Made by a program: the position numbers and the translations under genes. A DNA stretch of 64,000 nt from Glycomyces arizonensis DSM 44726 (lineage in GTDB: Bacteria > Actinomycetota > Actinomycetes > Mycobacteriales > Micromonosporaceae), in the NCBI RefSeq assembly GCF_000482705.1, contig NZ_KI519475.1, positions 1 to 64,000 on the forward strand, read 5' to 3'. Shown here piece after piece: positions 55,800 through 64,000 of the stretch. Each line of letters starts with the position of its first letter. The stretch's first letter is position 1. The notes below the pieces were generated by a model, which saw only the letters and a program-made list of their open reading frames with translations, did no database searches and was not told where the DNA came from.

Positions 55800-55945
55800 A
55801 TCTCACCTTATAGTGATGATTTTCGTAAGCAGGATTCCAGGGTGGTCAGACGGCGAAGGCGACACCTGCGCCGGTCTCTGACCTGCTCGGCAGGAGTCCG
55901 TTTCCTCCCCGGCTCGAAGGCCGGGGTATCCACGGAGGAAAACCG

Positions 55946-56959
55946 ATGAGCGTCGACACCACCGCTGAGACCGCTGCCGAGACCGAGACGGCGCTCTTGA
56001 CCGTCGACGACGTCAAGGTCCACTTCCCGATCCGCCGCGGCGTCGTCGTCGAGCGGACCGTCGGCCACGTCAGGGCCGTCGACGGGGTGAGCCTGCGCAT
56101 CGGCGCCGGACGGACCTACGGCCTGGTCGGCGAGTCGGGCTGCGGCAAGACCACGCTCGGGCGGGCCGTGCTGCGCATCGAGGAGCCGACAGCCGGGACC
56201 GTGACCCTCGGGGACACCGAGGTGACCGGGCTGCGCTCGGACCGCCTGCGGCGCTTCCGCTCGAAGATGCAGATGGTCTTCCAGGACCCGCTCGGCTCGC
56301 TCAACCCCAGGCACAACGTCGAGATGCTCCTGGCCGAGCCGCTGAAGGTCCACGGCGTCGGCAGCAGGGCCGAGCGGCGCAGCCTCGCCAGGGAGACCCT
56401 TGAGGCCGTGGGGCTGCCGGTGTCGGTGCTGGAGCGCTACCCGCACGAGTTCTCCGGCGGGCAGCGCCAGCGGCTCGGGATCGCCCGCGCGCTGATGCTG
56501 CGGCCGGACCTGATCGTGTGCGACGAGCCGGTGAGCGCCCTGGACGTGTCGATCCAGGCGCAGGTGATGAACCTGCTCGACGAGCTCCAGGACGAGTTCG
56601 GCCTGACGTACCTGGTGATCGCGCACGACCTGGCCGTCGTCCGGCACCTGTCGGACCAGGTCGGCGTCATGTACCTCGGCAAGCTCGTCGAGGAGGCCGA
56701 CTCGGAGACGATCTACGAGAACCCGCGGCACCCGTACACGAAGGCCCTGCTGTCGGCGGTGCCGCACCCGGATCCGGAGGTCGAGGCGGACCGGGAGCGG
56801 ATCATCCTGAGAGGCGACCTGCCGTCCCCGGCGAACCCGCCCTCGGGCTGCCGCTTCCGCACCAGGTGCCCGTGGGCGCAGGACATCTGCGCCGAAGAGG
56901 AACCGGTCTGGCGCGAGGCCGCGAGCGGCCACAAGGTGGCGTGCCACTTCGATCTGTAA
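55946..56959 (+). CDS. oligopeptide ABC transporter ATPase (DppF-like)
   Basis: A 337-residue ATPase: Walker A GESGCGKTTLGRAVLRIEEP, VFQDPLGSLNPRHNVEMLLA, signature FSGGQRQRLGIARALMLRPD, Walker B LIVCDEPVSALDVSIQAQVM, switch His VIAHDLAVVRHL, and the C-terminal HPYTKALLSAVPHPDPE with a Cys-rich CRFRTRCPWAQDICAEEE. It is the second ATPase of the importer and completes the set SBP-permease-permease-ATPase-ATPase. GGAGGA precedes the ATG. Confidence 0.93.
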   Translation: MSVDTTAETAAETETALLTVDDVKVHFPIRRGVVVERTVGHVRAVDGVSLRIGAGRTYGLVGESGCGKTTLGRAVLRIEEPTAGTVTLGDTEVTGLRSDRLRRFRSKMQMVFQDPLGSLNPRHNVEMLLAEPLKVHGVGSRAERRSLARETLEAVGLPVSVLERYPHEFSGGQRQRLGIARALMLRPDLIVCDEPVSALDVSIQAQVMNLLDELQDEFGLTYLVIAHDLAVVRHLSDQVGVMYLGKLVEEADSETIYENPRHPYTKALLSAVPHPDPEVEADRERIILRGDLPSPANPPSGCRFRTRCPWAQDICAEEEPVWREAASGHKVACHFDL

Positions 56960-56981
56960 GAGTGTGCAGAACGAGCACACC

Positions 56982-57016
56982 ACGGGCTCCGACCGCCGAG
57001 CGGCCGGAGCCCGTTT
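56982..57016 (+). terminator. terminator of the peptide-importer operon
   Basis: Stem ACGGGCTCCG/CGGAGCCCGT with a 13-base loop and TTT. The rest of 57017-57271 has no supported gene. Confidence 0.85.
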
Positions 57017-57271
57017 CGCTGTGAGCCCGCCTCGGCTTCGCGGGCGTCGAATCCTTCACTCCGCCAGTCCCAGTCGCGGCTCGCGACACTCCATATTGAA
57101 ATTCGAGTCGAGACGGGAGTGCCGCTCACTTCCTCGCCCGCGCCTGTCGGATTTTCGACAACCGGTAGCGGCGAAACCGATGACGGCGTCCTCATGGTCA
57201 TGATCCACTGTGTCGGGGCCAGGACGGTCCACTTGCGGCAGCGCCTCCGTTCGTCATCAGGAGGAATTGCC

Positions 57272-57358
57272 GTGAACGGGTTCGATCCGAACTCGAACCC
57301 GGCCGCCGCGCGGCCTCGACGCGAGAGGAGAACAAGTGACGGGAGTGCGAATGCGTAG
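57272..57358 (+). CDS. 28-codon leader ORF upstream of the GDSL hydrolase
   Basis: GTG 57272 has a very strong site, CAGGAGGAATT, 5 bases upstream. It encodes VNGFDPNSNPAAARPRRERR and ends at TAG 57356-57358, overlapping the hydrolase start at 57336 by 23 bases. The overlap suggests a coupling or attenuating upstream ORF. It could also be a chance ORF. Confidence 0.35.
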   Translation: MNGFDPNSNPAAARPRRERRTSDGSANA

Positions 57359-58532
57359 ATTGCCGACGCTGGCATGGGCGACGGGTGCGGTCGCCGCGTT
57401 GCTGGGCGCGCTGCTCGCCGCCCCATCGGCGGCCCTCGGCGAGGAGGCCGCCCCGGCACGTGCCAAGGAACCGGCCGTCATCTCCCTCGGCGACAGCTTC
57501 ATCTCGGGGGAGGCCGGCCGCTGGCAGGGCAACGGCAATACGCTGTGGGGCAGCCGGTACGGCACCGACCTTGCCGCATACAACTGCGACTCGTGGGAGA
57601 TCTCATGCTCCTACGATCCGGCCAGGGTCTACGGATCGTCGTACGCCAACGAATGCAACCGTTCCGTCGGCGCCGAGATCCACCACCTGAGCGCCGTCCG
57701 CGTCGGCGGCCGGACCTACGACATCGATGAGGACGACCGCATCAACATCGCCTGCTCGGGAGCGACGACCGACGACATCCTCAATACTTCGTTCAAAGGG
57801 GAGCGGCCGCAGATCGAGCAGCTCGCGGACCACGCCGCCGCCAAGGACATCAAGCTCATCGTGCTGTCCATCGGCGGCAACGACATCGGCTTCGGCAAAG
57901 TCATCGCGAACTGCGTCGAGGGATTCAGCCTCCCGTCGTACGCCGGATGGCACTGCAACAAGAGCCTGGGGCCGGTGATGCCGGGCCGGATCGACGCCAT
58001 GAGGACCAAGGTGGAAGAGGTCCTCCACGCCATCCGCGGCACCATGAGCGATGCGGGGTATCGGGACGCGGACTATCGCCTGGTCCTCCAGACCTATCCC
58101 TCGCCGATCCCGAGGGGAGCGGACAACCGGTACCCGGAGACCTCCTACGCCCGGCTCAACGCCGGCGGATGCCCCTTCTACAACGACGACTCGGACTGGG
58201 CCCGCGACACGCTCGTGCCCGCGATCGCCGAGTCGCACGAGCGGGCGGCGGCGAACGTCGGCGGCGTGGGCCTCCTCGACCTCCAAGACGCCCTCGACGG
58301 CCATGAGGTCTGCGCCAAGGGCGTCCAGCAGTCGGTCAGCGGCAACACGCTCGCGAACCCGCTGCCCAAGGCCGAGAGCGAATGGGCGCGGTTCATCGTG
58401 TCGGGCTTCACCCAGGGGGAGCGGCAGGAGTCCATGCACCCGAACTTCTACGGCCAGCAGGAGATGGGCGGGTGCCTGAACGACATGGCCGGGACCGCCG
58501 CGGACACCTTCGCCTGCAACAGTCCGGTGTGA
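57336..58532 (+). CDS. secreted SGNH/GDSL hydrolase
   Basis: A 398-residue exported esterase or lipase. The signal peptide covers residues 1-36 (WATGAVAALLGALLAAPSAA). ISLGDSFISGEAGRW has the catalytic Ser, followed by IACSGATTDDILN, IVLSIGGNDIGFG (block III Asn), and MHPNFYGQQEMG with the catalytic His. Many Cys residues (about ten) could form disulfides, as in Streptomyces extracellular GDSL lipases. GTG 57336 has GAGAGGAG about 7 bases upstream. Substrate is not clear. Confidence 0.88.
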   Translation: MTGVRMRRLPTLAWATGAVAALLGALLAAPSAALGEEAAPARAKEPAVISLGDSFISGEAGRWQGNGNTLWGSRYGTDLAAYNCDSWEISCSYDPARVYGSSYANECNRSVGAEIHHLSAVRVGGRTYDIDEDDRINIACSGATTDDILNTSFKGERPQIEQLADHAAAKDIKLIVLSIGGNDIGFGKVIANCVEGFSLPSYAGWHCNKSLGPVMPGRIDAMRTKVEEVLHAIRGTMSDAGYRDADYRLVLQTYPSPIPRGADNRYPETSYARLNAGGCPFYNDDSDWARDTLVPAIAESHERAAANVGGVGLLDLQDALDGHEVCAKGVQQSVSGNTLANPLPKAESEWARFIVSGFTQGERQESMHPNFYGQQEMGGCLNDMAGTAADTFACNSPV

Positions 58533-58564
58533 ACCTTCGGCGAGAGGGTCGGCTTCAGGAACGC

Positions 58565-58598
58565 CGGAGGCCGGGCGGCGACCGCCGCCCGGCCTCCG
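58565..58598. terminator. terminator between GDSL hydrolase and sucD
   Basis: Perfect 15-base stem CGGAGGCCGGGCGGC with loop GACC, placed between convergent genes. Confidence 0.88.
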
Positions 58599-58614
58599 TT
58601 CGCGTCGGTGAGGG

Positions 58615-59502
58615 CTACAGGCCCTTGACGATCTCGCGCATGAGGTTCGCGGTCTCGCTCGGCGTCTTGCCGACCTTGACGCCCGCGGCCTCAAGGGCGT
58701 CCTTCTTGGCGTCGGCGGTCCCGGCCGAACCGGAGATGATGGCGCCCGCGTGGCCCATCGTCTTGCCGGGAGGCGCGGTGAAACCGGCGATGTAGGCCAC
58801 GACCGGCTTGGTCACGTGGGCCTTGATGAAGTCCGCGGCGCGCTCCTCGGCGTCGCCGCCGATCTCGCCGATCATGACGATCGCCTTGGTCTCGGGGTCC
58901 TCTTCGAACGCCTTGAGGCAGTCGATGTGGGTCGTCCCGATGACCGGGTCGCCGCCGATGCCGACCGAGGTCGAGAAGCCGACGTCGCGCAGCTCGTACA
59001 TGAGCTGGTAGGTCAGCGTGCCCGACTTGGAGACCAGGCCGATGGGCCCCGAGCCGGTGATGTCGGCCGGGGTGATGCCCGCGTTCGACTTGTCGGGGCT
59101 GGCGATGCCCGGGCAGTTGGGGCCCACGATGCGGGTCTGGTTGCCCTTGGACTCGGCGTGGTTCCAGAACGCAACCGAGTCGTGCACCGGGATGCCCTCG
59201 GTGATGACCACGACCAGGCCGATCGCGGCGTCGATCGCCTCGATGACGGCGGACTTGGCGAACGCCGGGGGCACGAACACCACGGAGGTGTCGGCGCCGG
59301 TCTCGGCCATGGCCTCCTGCACGGAGGCGAACACCGGCAGGCTCTGCCCGTCGAAGTCGACCTTCTGGCCGGCCTTGCGCGGGTTGACGCCGCCCACGAC
59401 GTTGGTGCCGGCCTTGAGCATGCGGCGGGTGTGCTTCATGCCCTCGGAGCCGGTGATGCCCTGGACGATGACCTTGCTGTTCTCGGTGAGGAAGATCGCC
59501 AT
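58615..59502 (-). CDS. sucD: succinyl-CoA synthetase subunit alpha
   Basis: A 295-residue citric-acid-cycle subunit. [20 protein letters not shown] is the CoA-binding N-terminus. [20 protein letters not shown] and [19 protein letters not shown] are conserved. The phospho-His loop is [18 protein letters not shown]. It follows sucC with a 3-base gap. With SucC it converts succinyl-CoA to succinate with nucleotide triphosphate formation. Confidence 0.95.
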   Translation of the reverse strand: MAIFLTENSKVIVQGITGSEGMKHTRRMLKAGTNVVGGVNPRKAGQKVDFDGQSLPVFASVQEAMAETGADTSVVFVPPAFAKSAVIEAIDAAIGLVVVITEGIPVHDSVAFWNHAESKGNQTRIVGPNCPGIASPDKSNAGITPADITGSGPIGLVSKSGTLTYQLMYELRDVGFSTSVGIGGDPVIGTTHIDCLKAFEEDPETKAIVMIGEIGGDAEERAADFIKAHVTKPVVAYIAGFTAPPGKTMGHAGAIISGSAGTADAKKDALEAAGVKVGKTPSETANLMREIVKGL

Positions 59503-59505
59503 GGC

Positions 59506-60684
<1,179 letters not shown>

Positions 60685-60998
60685 TGTAGAGTCCGCTCCA
60701 GTAGCTAGTCTTCTTTGACCGGGTTGCCTGGCCCGACCCGCTCCCCTCGGGTGGTCCCCGCGGCCGCGAAGCGGCGGCCGGGGTCCGCGGGCCGGAAAAT
60801 CTGCTCAGGTGCCCGTTAGCGCAGCGTAACGCGCGGACGGCCGCCGCGGCCGCCTGACGGTGCACCGATGTGACGAGATCGAAGATCTCACGGTGCGTAT
60901 GCGCCGCCGTGAGACCACGGAAAACGCCGTGCCGGACGGCGGTGGAGGAGTTTGGGAGGCGCAGGCCACGGCGGAGCGATTCCGCACACCGACGCACC

Positions 60999-61230
60999 TT
61001 ATAGCTTATAACCTCCGCAGTGCCGGAGTGTCCGTGCGTGTGGTGCCTCGGGCTGTTTTATAGCCTATAACTTCTACCGCGGAGAAGCGCGTTCGCGCGG
61101 ACCGTTCTGGCAAAGGTTATAGCCTATAATTTTCATTGCGCGACAATCGGGCGCAGAGCATCTCATGGCTATTTTATAGCCTATAATCTCGCTTGTGAAG
61201 GCGCGCAGTGCGCAGGTTATACCTATAACC
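60999..61230. repeat. five AT-rich palindromes at regular spacing, locus D
   Basis: TTATAGCTTATAA (60999), TTATAGCCTATAA (61058, 61117, 61174) and a one-base-shorter TTATACCTATAA (61217). Start-to-start spacing is 59, 59, 57 and 43. The 12 bases right of each core are also alike, roughly YYTCYGCTGTGG, so the true repeat is about 25 bases in one orientation. Locus B's copy at 20832 has a similar right flank (CCTTTGCTTGG). The intervening DNA is GC-rich and unrelated. The whole gene-free interval is 60685-61572. Confidence 0.88.
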
Positions 61231-61281
61231 TCTGCTGTGGCGGCATGGCCTTGCGCGTTCGTGTTCCCGGCGCAAATGAGC

Positions 61282-61404
61282 GGGGACCGGACGCACCCCT
61301 CAGGCGTCCGGTCCCCTTTTCGTCGGGAATCAAGCCCACCCCTCAAAGGCTTGATCCCCTTTAGGCACGATGCCCTATCGCCACCCCTCAATCGACAGGG
61401 CATC
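61282..61404 (+). ncRNA. three-hairpin structured RNA with conserved C-rich loops
   Basis: Hairpin 1 (61282-61316): 13-base stem GGGGACCGGACGC, loop ACCCCTCAG, then TTTT. Hairpin 2 (61325-61359): stem with ATCAAGCC/GGCTTGAT, loop CACCCCTCAAA, then TTT. Hairpin 3 (61369-61404): stem GATGCCCT/AGGGCATC, loop CCACCCCTCAAT. The stems share no sequence but the loops share ACCCCTCA. This indicates selection for structure and loop. C-rich loops recall the actinobacterial 6C RNA, which I cannot confirm here. Strand is chosen from the T-runs. Confidence 0.6.
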
Positions 61405-61572
61405 GGCAGTTTGTGGCATAGCTCTATGAGCCGTGCTATACCGAATGCGATGGCTCTCGCCTCGCTCTCCGATGCGTCTCGCGCCGTTTTGCACTGCGTC
61501 CGACACTATTAAGAACGAGGCGGGTCGCGGGCCGGTTACGGGGCTGGCAAAAGATTTTTTCCAAACGGCGTA

Positions 61573-62037
61573 TCAGCTGGTGGAGGCCGTGTGTTCCCTT
61601 GCGGCGTCACCCGTTTCGGTGCCGCCGACGTGCTCGGCGACCCATTCGGCGATCACCTGAGTCGAGGCCCCGGGGCCGAAAGTCGCGGCCACCCCGGCTT
61701 CGCGCAGCGCCTTCGCGTCCTCGTCGGGAATGATGCCGCCGCCGAATACGACGATGTCGCGCGCATCGGCCTCGTCGAGTAGTCGCAGCACTCGCGGGAA
61801 CAGCGTCATATGCGCGCCCGAGAGAATGCTCAATCCGATCGCGTCGGCGTCTTCGGCCAGCGCCGTCGCCACGACCTGCTCGGGGGAATTGTGCAGACCG
61901 GTGTAGATCACTTCCATGCCCGCGTCGCGCAGCGCGCGGGCCACGACCTTCGCGCCGCGGTCGTGCCCGTCGAGCCCGACCTTCGCCACGACCACCCGGA
62001 CGGGCGCGCCGTTGTGGGGCGCGCGCGATGCAGACAT
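61573..62037 (-). CDS. cobalamin-binding domain protein (methylmalonyl-CoA mutase C-terminal type)
   Basis: A 154-residue stand-alone B12-binding domain. [20 protein letters not shown] contains the DxHxxG cobalamin ligand motif (DGHDRG). [38 protein letters not shown] and [20 protein letters not shown] complete the Rossmann-like fold. ATG 62035-62037 follows GAGGAGG. Such small subunits pair with separate mutase large subunits (isobutyryl-, ethylmalonyl- or methylmalonyl-CoA mutases), none of which is in the window. Confidence 0.9.
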   Translation of the reverse strand: MSASRAPHNGAPVRVVVAKVGLDGHDRGAKVVARALRDAGMEVIYTGLHNSPEQVVATALAEDADAIGLSILSGAHMTLFPRVLRLLDEADARDIVVFGGGIIPDEDAKALREAGVAATFGPGASTQVIAEWVAEHVGGTETGDAAREHTASTS

Positions 62038-62185
62038 AGTGACCTCCTCGTCTGCGGCCGCGGCACCAGTGCCGGTTCGCGGCCCCGCGAGTGCCGCGGG
62101 GCCGGTTCGCGGCGCCACGGTGTCGCCGTGGCTGCCGCGGCCGTCATACGAGTGAGCTTAGTCGCGACCGGGCGGAGCGCAAAGG

Positions 62186-63184
62186 CTACCGGCCGTATGG
62201 CGGCTGCCCGGGTTGCTGGCCCGGCTGCTGACCGGGGTGCTGCCCCTGCTGGTATCCGGGCGGGGGCGGCGGGTACGCGCCGGGCTGCTGCTGGCCGGGG
62301 TGCGGCGGGTAGACGCCCGGGGCGCCCTGCGCAGGAGCGCCCTTGATGTACGCCTTCACCTGCTCGTCCTTGATGTAGATGAAGGACGCGTAGCCGTAGA
62401 TGCCCGCGGTGACGAGGTTGAGCAGCAGCGGCAGGACGGCGAGGGCTCCGGTGATCGACATCGTGGAGAGGCCGCCGAGCACGCCGAGCAGCGAGAGCCC
62501 GGCGAAGACCATCATGAGGATGACGCCGGTCATGCGCAGGCCGCCCGAGCGGATCTGCCCGCGCGGCAGGGCGTAGCCGTACCAGCCGAACGCGAGGGCG
62601 AGCAGGATGCCGAGGGTCGCCGAGAAGAGCGCGAACCCGCCGAGGATGGCGAGGGACGCGATGCTGCCGATGAGGCCGATTCCGGCGCCGATCAGCGCCA
62701 CGAGGCCGATGCGCTTGACGCCGTCGGGGGCCGTGCCCGGAGCGGCCTGCGGCTGGCCGTACGGCTGGCCGCCCTGCTGCGGCGGGTACTGGGCCTGCGG
62801 CGGCTGCTGGCCGTAAGGCTGCTGCTGCCCGTACGGCTGCTGTCCGGGCATCGGGGGCGGCGTCGGCTGCCCGAGCGGGTTCGACTGGCCGGGCACCGGC
62901 GCGGACGGCTGGAAGCCGGTCTGCGATCCGCCGGACTGCGGCATGACCGAGGTCTCCTCGAAGGGCGCGGGCGGGTTGGCCGGGCCGGTCGGGTTGCCGA
63001 GCGGCGAGGGAGGCGGCGGCGGGGGAGCGGCGGACGCGCCGCCGGCCTTGCGCAGCTTCATCGTCGAGTCGAGGTTCTCGACGCTCTCGGCCTCGGGGGG
63101 CTCTGCCTTGGACTGGGACCCCGGCTTGAGCTTGAAGGTGCCGCCGTCCTCGTCCTCTTGCTGCTGGTTCTCGGGGTGAGCCAT
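62186..63184 (-). CDS. membrane protein with disordered Pro/Gln-rich ends
   Basis: A 332-residue protein. Residues 1-150 are low-complexity (PPPPPPSP, repeated PYGQQ), then about five membrane segments between 155 and 275 (LVALIGAGIGLIGSIASLAI, GILLALAFGWYGYAL, GVILMMVFAGLSLLGVLGGL, ALAVLPLLLNLVTAGIYGYA). A second PG/Q-rich tail carries HPGQQPGQQPGQ. Function unknown; similar proteins are common in actinobacteria and are often annotated only as DUF4190-like or hypothetical. It lies upstream of the B12-binding gene, same strand. Confidence 0.75.
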   Translation of the reverse strand: MAHPENQQQEDEDGGTFKLKPGSQSKAEPPEAESVENLDSTMKLRKAGGASAAPPPPPPSPLGNPTGPANPPAPFEETSVMPQSGGSQTGFQPSAPVPGQSNPLGQPTPPPMPGQQPYGQQQPYGQQPPQAQYPPQQGGQPYGQPQAAPGTAPDGVKRIGLVALIGAGIGLIGSIASLAILGGFALFSATLGILLALAFGWYGYALPRGQIRSGGLRMTGVILMMVFAGLSLLGVLGGLSTMSITGALAVLPLLLNLVTAGIYGYASFIYIKDEQVKAYIKGAPAQGAPGVYPPHPGQQQPGAYPPPPPGYQQGQHPGQQPGQQPGQPPYGR

Positions 63185-63269
63185 GAGATCTACGCTCCAA
63201 GCCGGATCAGGTCGTGACTTCTGCCAGTCTCACGATACCGACTTCGTCAAACGTCCAGAAGACGCGCCG

Positions 63270-63656
63270 TCACGCGAGGTGCTTCCTGAGGACCGCGTTG
63301 TGGGTGGGGCGGGCGGCCTCCCAGCGCTCGCGCCCGGCGTCGGTGAGCGCGAGGAAGTTGGCGCGGCGGTCGAAATCGCAGGCGGCGCGGGTCACGAGCC
63401 CGGCCTTCTCCAACCGCGTGACGGTGCGCGAGAGGGCGCTCTGGCTCAGGTACATCTCCGCCTCCAGATCCTTCATCTTGACCTTGCCGTCGTTGGACCG
63501 GCACTGGCCGCTGAGGATCTGGAGCACCTCGAACTCGCTGAGTCCCAACCGGTGCAGGGACTGCAGCTCGTTCTCCAGCTCGCATGACGTGTCGTGATAC
63601 ACACGCAGTGTCTCAGACCACTGCCCGCAGACGTCTTGATCCGATTCAGGCTCCAT
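63270..63656 (-). CDS. MarR-family transcriptional regulator
   Basis: A 128-residue winged-helix regulator: LHRLGLSEFEVLQILSGQ, the recognition helix DLEAEMYLSQSALSRTVTRL, and the wing RRANFLALTDAGRERWEAA. The DxR of the wing (DFDRRANF) is present. It is divergent from an MFS exporter gene at 63743, with two palindromes between them, the standard layout of a drug-sensing repressor controlling its own gene and a pump. Confidence 0.92.
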   Translation of the reverse strand: MEPESDQDVCGQWSETLRVYHDTSCELENELQSLHRLGLSEFEVLQILSGQCRSNDGKVKMKDLEAEMYLSQSALSRTVTRLEKAGLVTRAACDFDRRANFLALTDAGRERWEAARPTHNAVLRKHLA

Positions 63657-63671
63657 GACCAGCAGATTACC

Positions 63672-63735
63672 ATGTCAAGACATTTTATGTCCATGCAATT
63701 GATGTGTTGACATCCAATGCACGTACATGTAACTT
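63672..63735 (+). promoter_or_regulatory. MarR operators and MFS-gene promoter
   Basis: ATGTCAAGACAT (63672-63683) and GATGTGTTGACATC (63701-63714) are inverted repeats sharing ATGTC/GACAT halves. TTGACA (63707-63712) and TAACTT (63730-63735) are 17 bases apart and form a promoter for the MFS gene. The second operator covers the -35 box. The predicted transcription start nearly coincides with GTG 63743, suggesting a leaderless mRNA. Confidence 0.75.
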
Positions 63736-63742
63736 GATCGCC

Positions 63743-64000
63743 GTGACACTCACGGAAACCGAACCCGCGCAGCTCCCCGACCTCCGAACCCCCGCACATG
63801 CCCCGAGCCGTTGGGGCCCAAAGCTCTGGGCGATCCTCTTCGTCGCCGGAGTGGCGATGTTCCTCGACGCCCTCGACGTCTCCATGGTCGGCGTGGCACT
63901 GCCCTCCATCGGCGCCGAGCTCGGCCTCGACACCGCGAGCCTCCAGTGGATCGTCAACGGCTACATCCTCGGCTACGGCGGCCTCCTGCTCCTCGGAGGC
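63743..64000 (+). CDS. MFS drug exporter (DHA2/EmrB-like), 3' end outside window
   Basis: The first 86 residues from GTG 63743. After a ~28-residue cytoplasmic start, the first membrane helix is WAILFVAGVAMFLDALDVSM, where the Asp residues are the D1-like motif of 14-helix drug exporters. VGVALPSIGAELGLDTASLQ and IVNGYILGYGGLLLLGG follow, matching the loop and second helix of EmrB/QacA proteins. No Shine-Dalgarno is seen. Probably repressed by the divergent MarR protein. Confidence 0.85.
   Translation, partial: MTLTETEPAQLPDLRTPAHAPSRWGPKLWAILFVAGVAMFLDALDVSMVGVALPSIGAELGLDTASLQWIVNGYILGYGGLLLLGG

Larger units (their letters stand above)
54564..55945 (-). mobile_element. IS200/IS605-type element carrying tnpB only, inserted in the peptide-importer operon
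   Basis: The interval between dppD-like and dppF-like genes, which normally abut. It contains tnpB on the opposite strand and no tnpA. Hairpins lie near both edges: CTCCC/GGGAG at about 54573-54586, and CCCCGGC/GCCGGGG at 55907-55926. Exact ends are uncertain because IS605 elements make no target duplication. The GGAGGA before the downstream ATPase lies at the right edge, so that gene may depend on sequence at the junction. Confidence 0.75.

Noticed and set aside
60999-61230. The palindrome array as a CRISPR
   Set aside because: The conserved core is only 13 bases, spacing drifts from 59 to 43, the same core occurs singly elsewhere, and no cas genes are present.

Overview
The window is GC-rich DNA from an actinomycete. 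The evidence is strong third-position GC bias, the lysS-lsr2-clpC block, mycothiol-type enzymes, an XRE/DUF397 regulator pair, a DUF574-type methyltransferase, and the dnaX-ybaB-recR block. Carbohydrate lyases, chitinase, lectin modules and secreted esterases suggest a soil or plant-litter saprophyte. A Glycomyces-like genus is only a guess.

Layout. 0-6.3 kb: rhamnogalacturonan degradation (rhaI, a PL11 lyase with a ricin-type lectin, and a Tat-exported PL26-like lyase) with matching LacI-type operators. 6-11.5 kb: surface polysaccharide genes (glycosyltransferase, phosphoglycosyltransferase, UDP-glucuronate decarboxylase-like protein, LCP protein). 11.5-20.6 kb: accessory DNA with a methyltransferase, the XRE/DUF397 pair, a chain of small coupled unknown genes, a frameshifted paralogue, two VOC proteins and a GH19 chitinase. 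20.9-31.7 kb: core genes murB, msiK, amrS/amrB, lysS, lsr2, clpC and cutA. 31.7-35.1 kb: ABC exporter with a DesKR-like two-component system. 35.2-36.3 kb: a low-GC two-gene cassette beside tRNA-Ser. 36.3-36.7 kb: tRNA-Ser, SRP RNA and tRNA-Thr. 37-39.2 kb: two globins and a DivIVA-like protein. 39.2-44.7 kb: OmpR-type two-component system divergent from a MacB-like export operon. 44.7-49.5 kb: lectin-esterase, then dnaX-ybaB-recR. 49.9-57 kb: oligopeptide importer split by a TnpB element. 57-64 kb: a GDSL hydrolase, sucCD, an 888-base intergenic region, a B12-binding protein, a membrane protein, and a MarR/MFS divergent pair.

Three structures are not explained by the genes. First, an AT-rich palindrome family built on TTATA-N3-TATAA occurs at four intergenic loci, with five copies at about 57-59-base spacing upstream of sucC. 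Second, directly beside that five-copy array, three successive hairpins with unrelated stems all carry the loop core ACCCCUCA, which looks like a structured small RNA with C-rich loops, resembling the 6C RNA class. Third, three imperfect repeats with an exact 61-base period follow the LCP gene. The lsr2 gene in this window makes xenogeneic-silencer binding one testable explanation for the AT islands.
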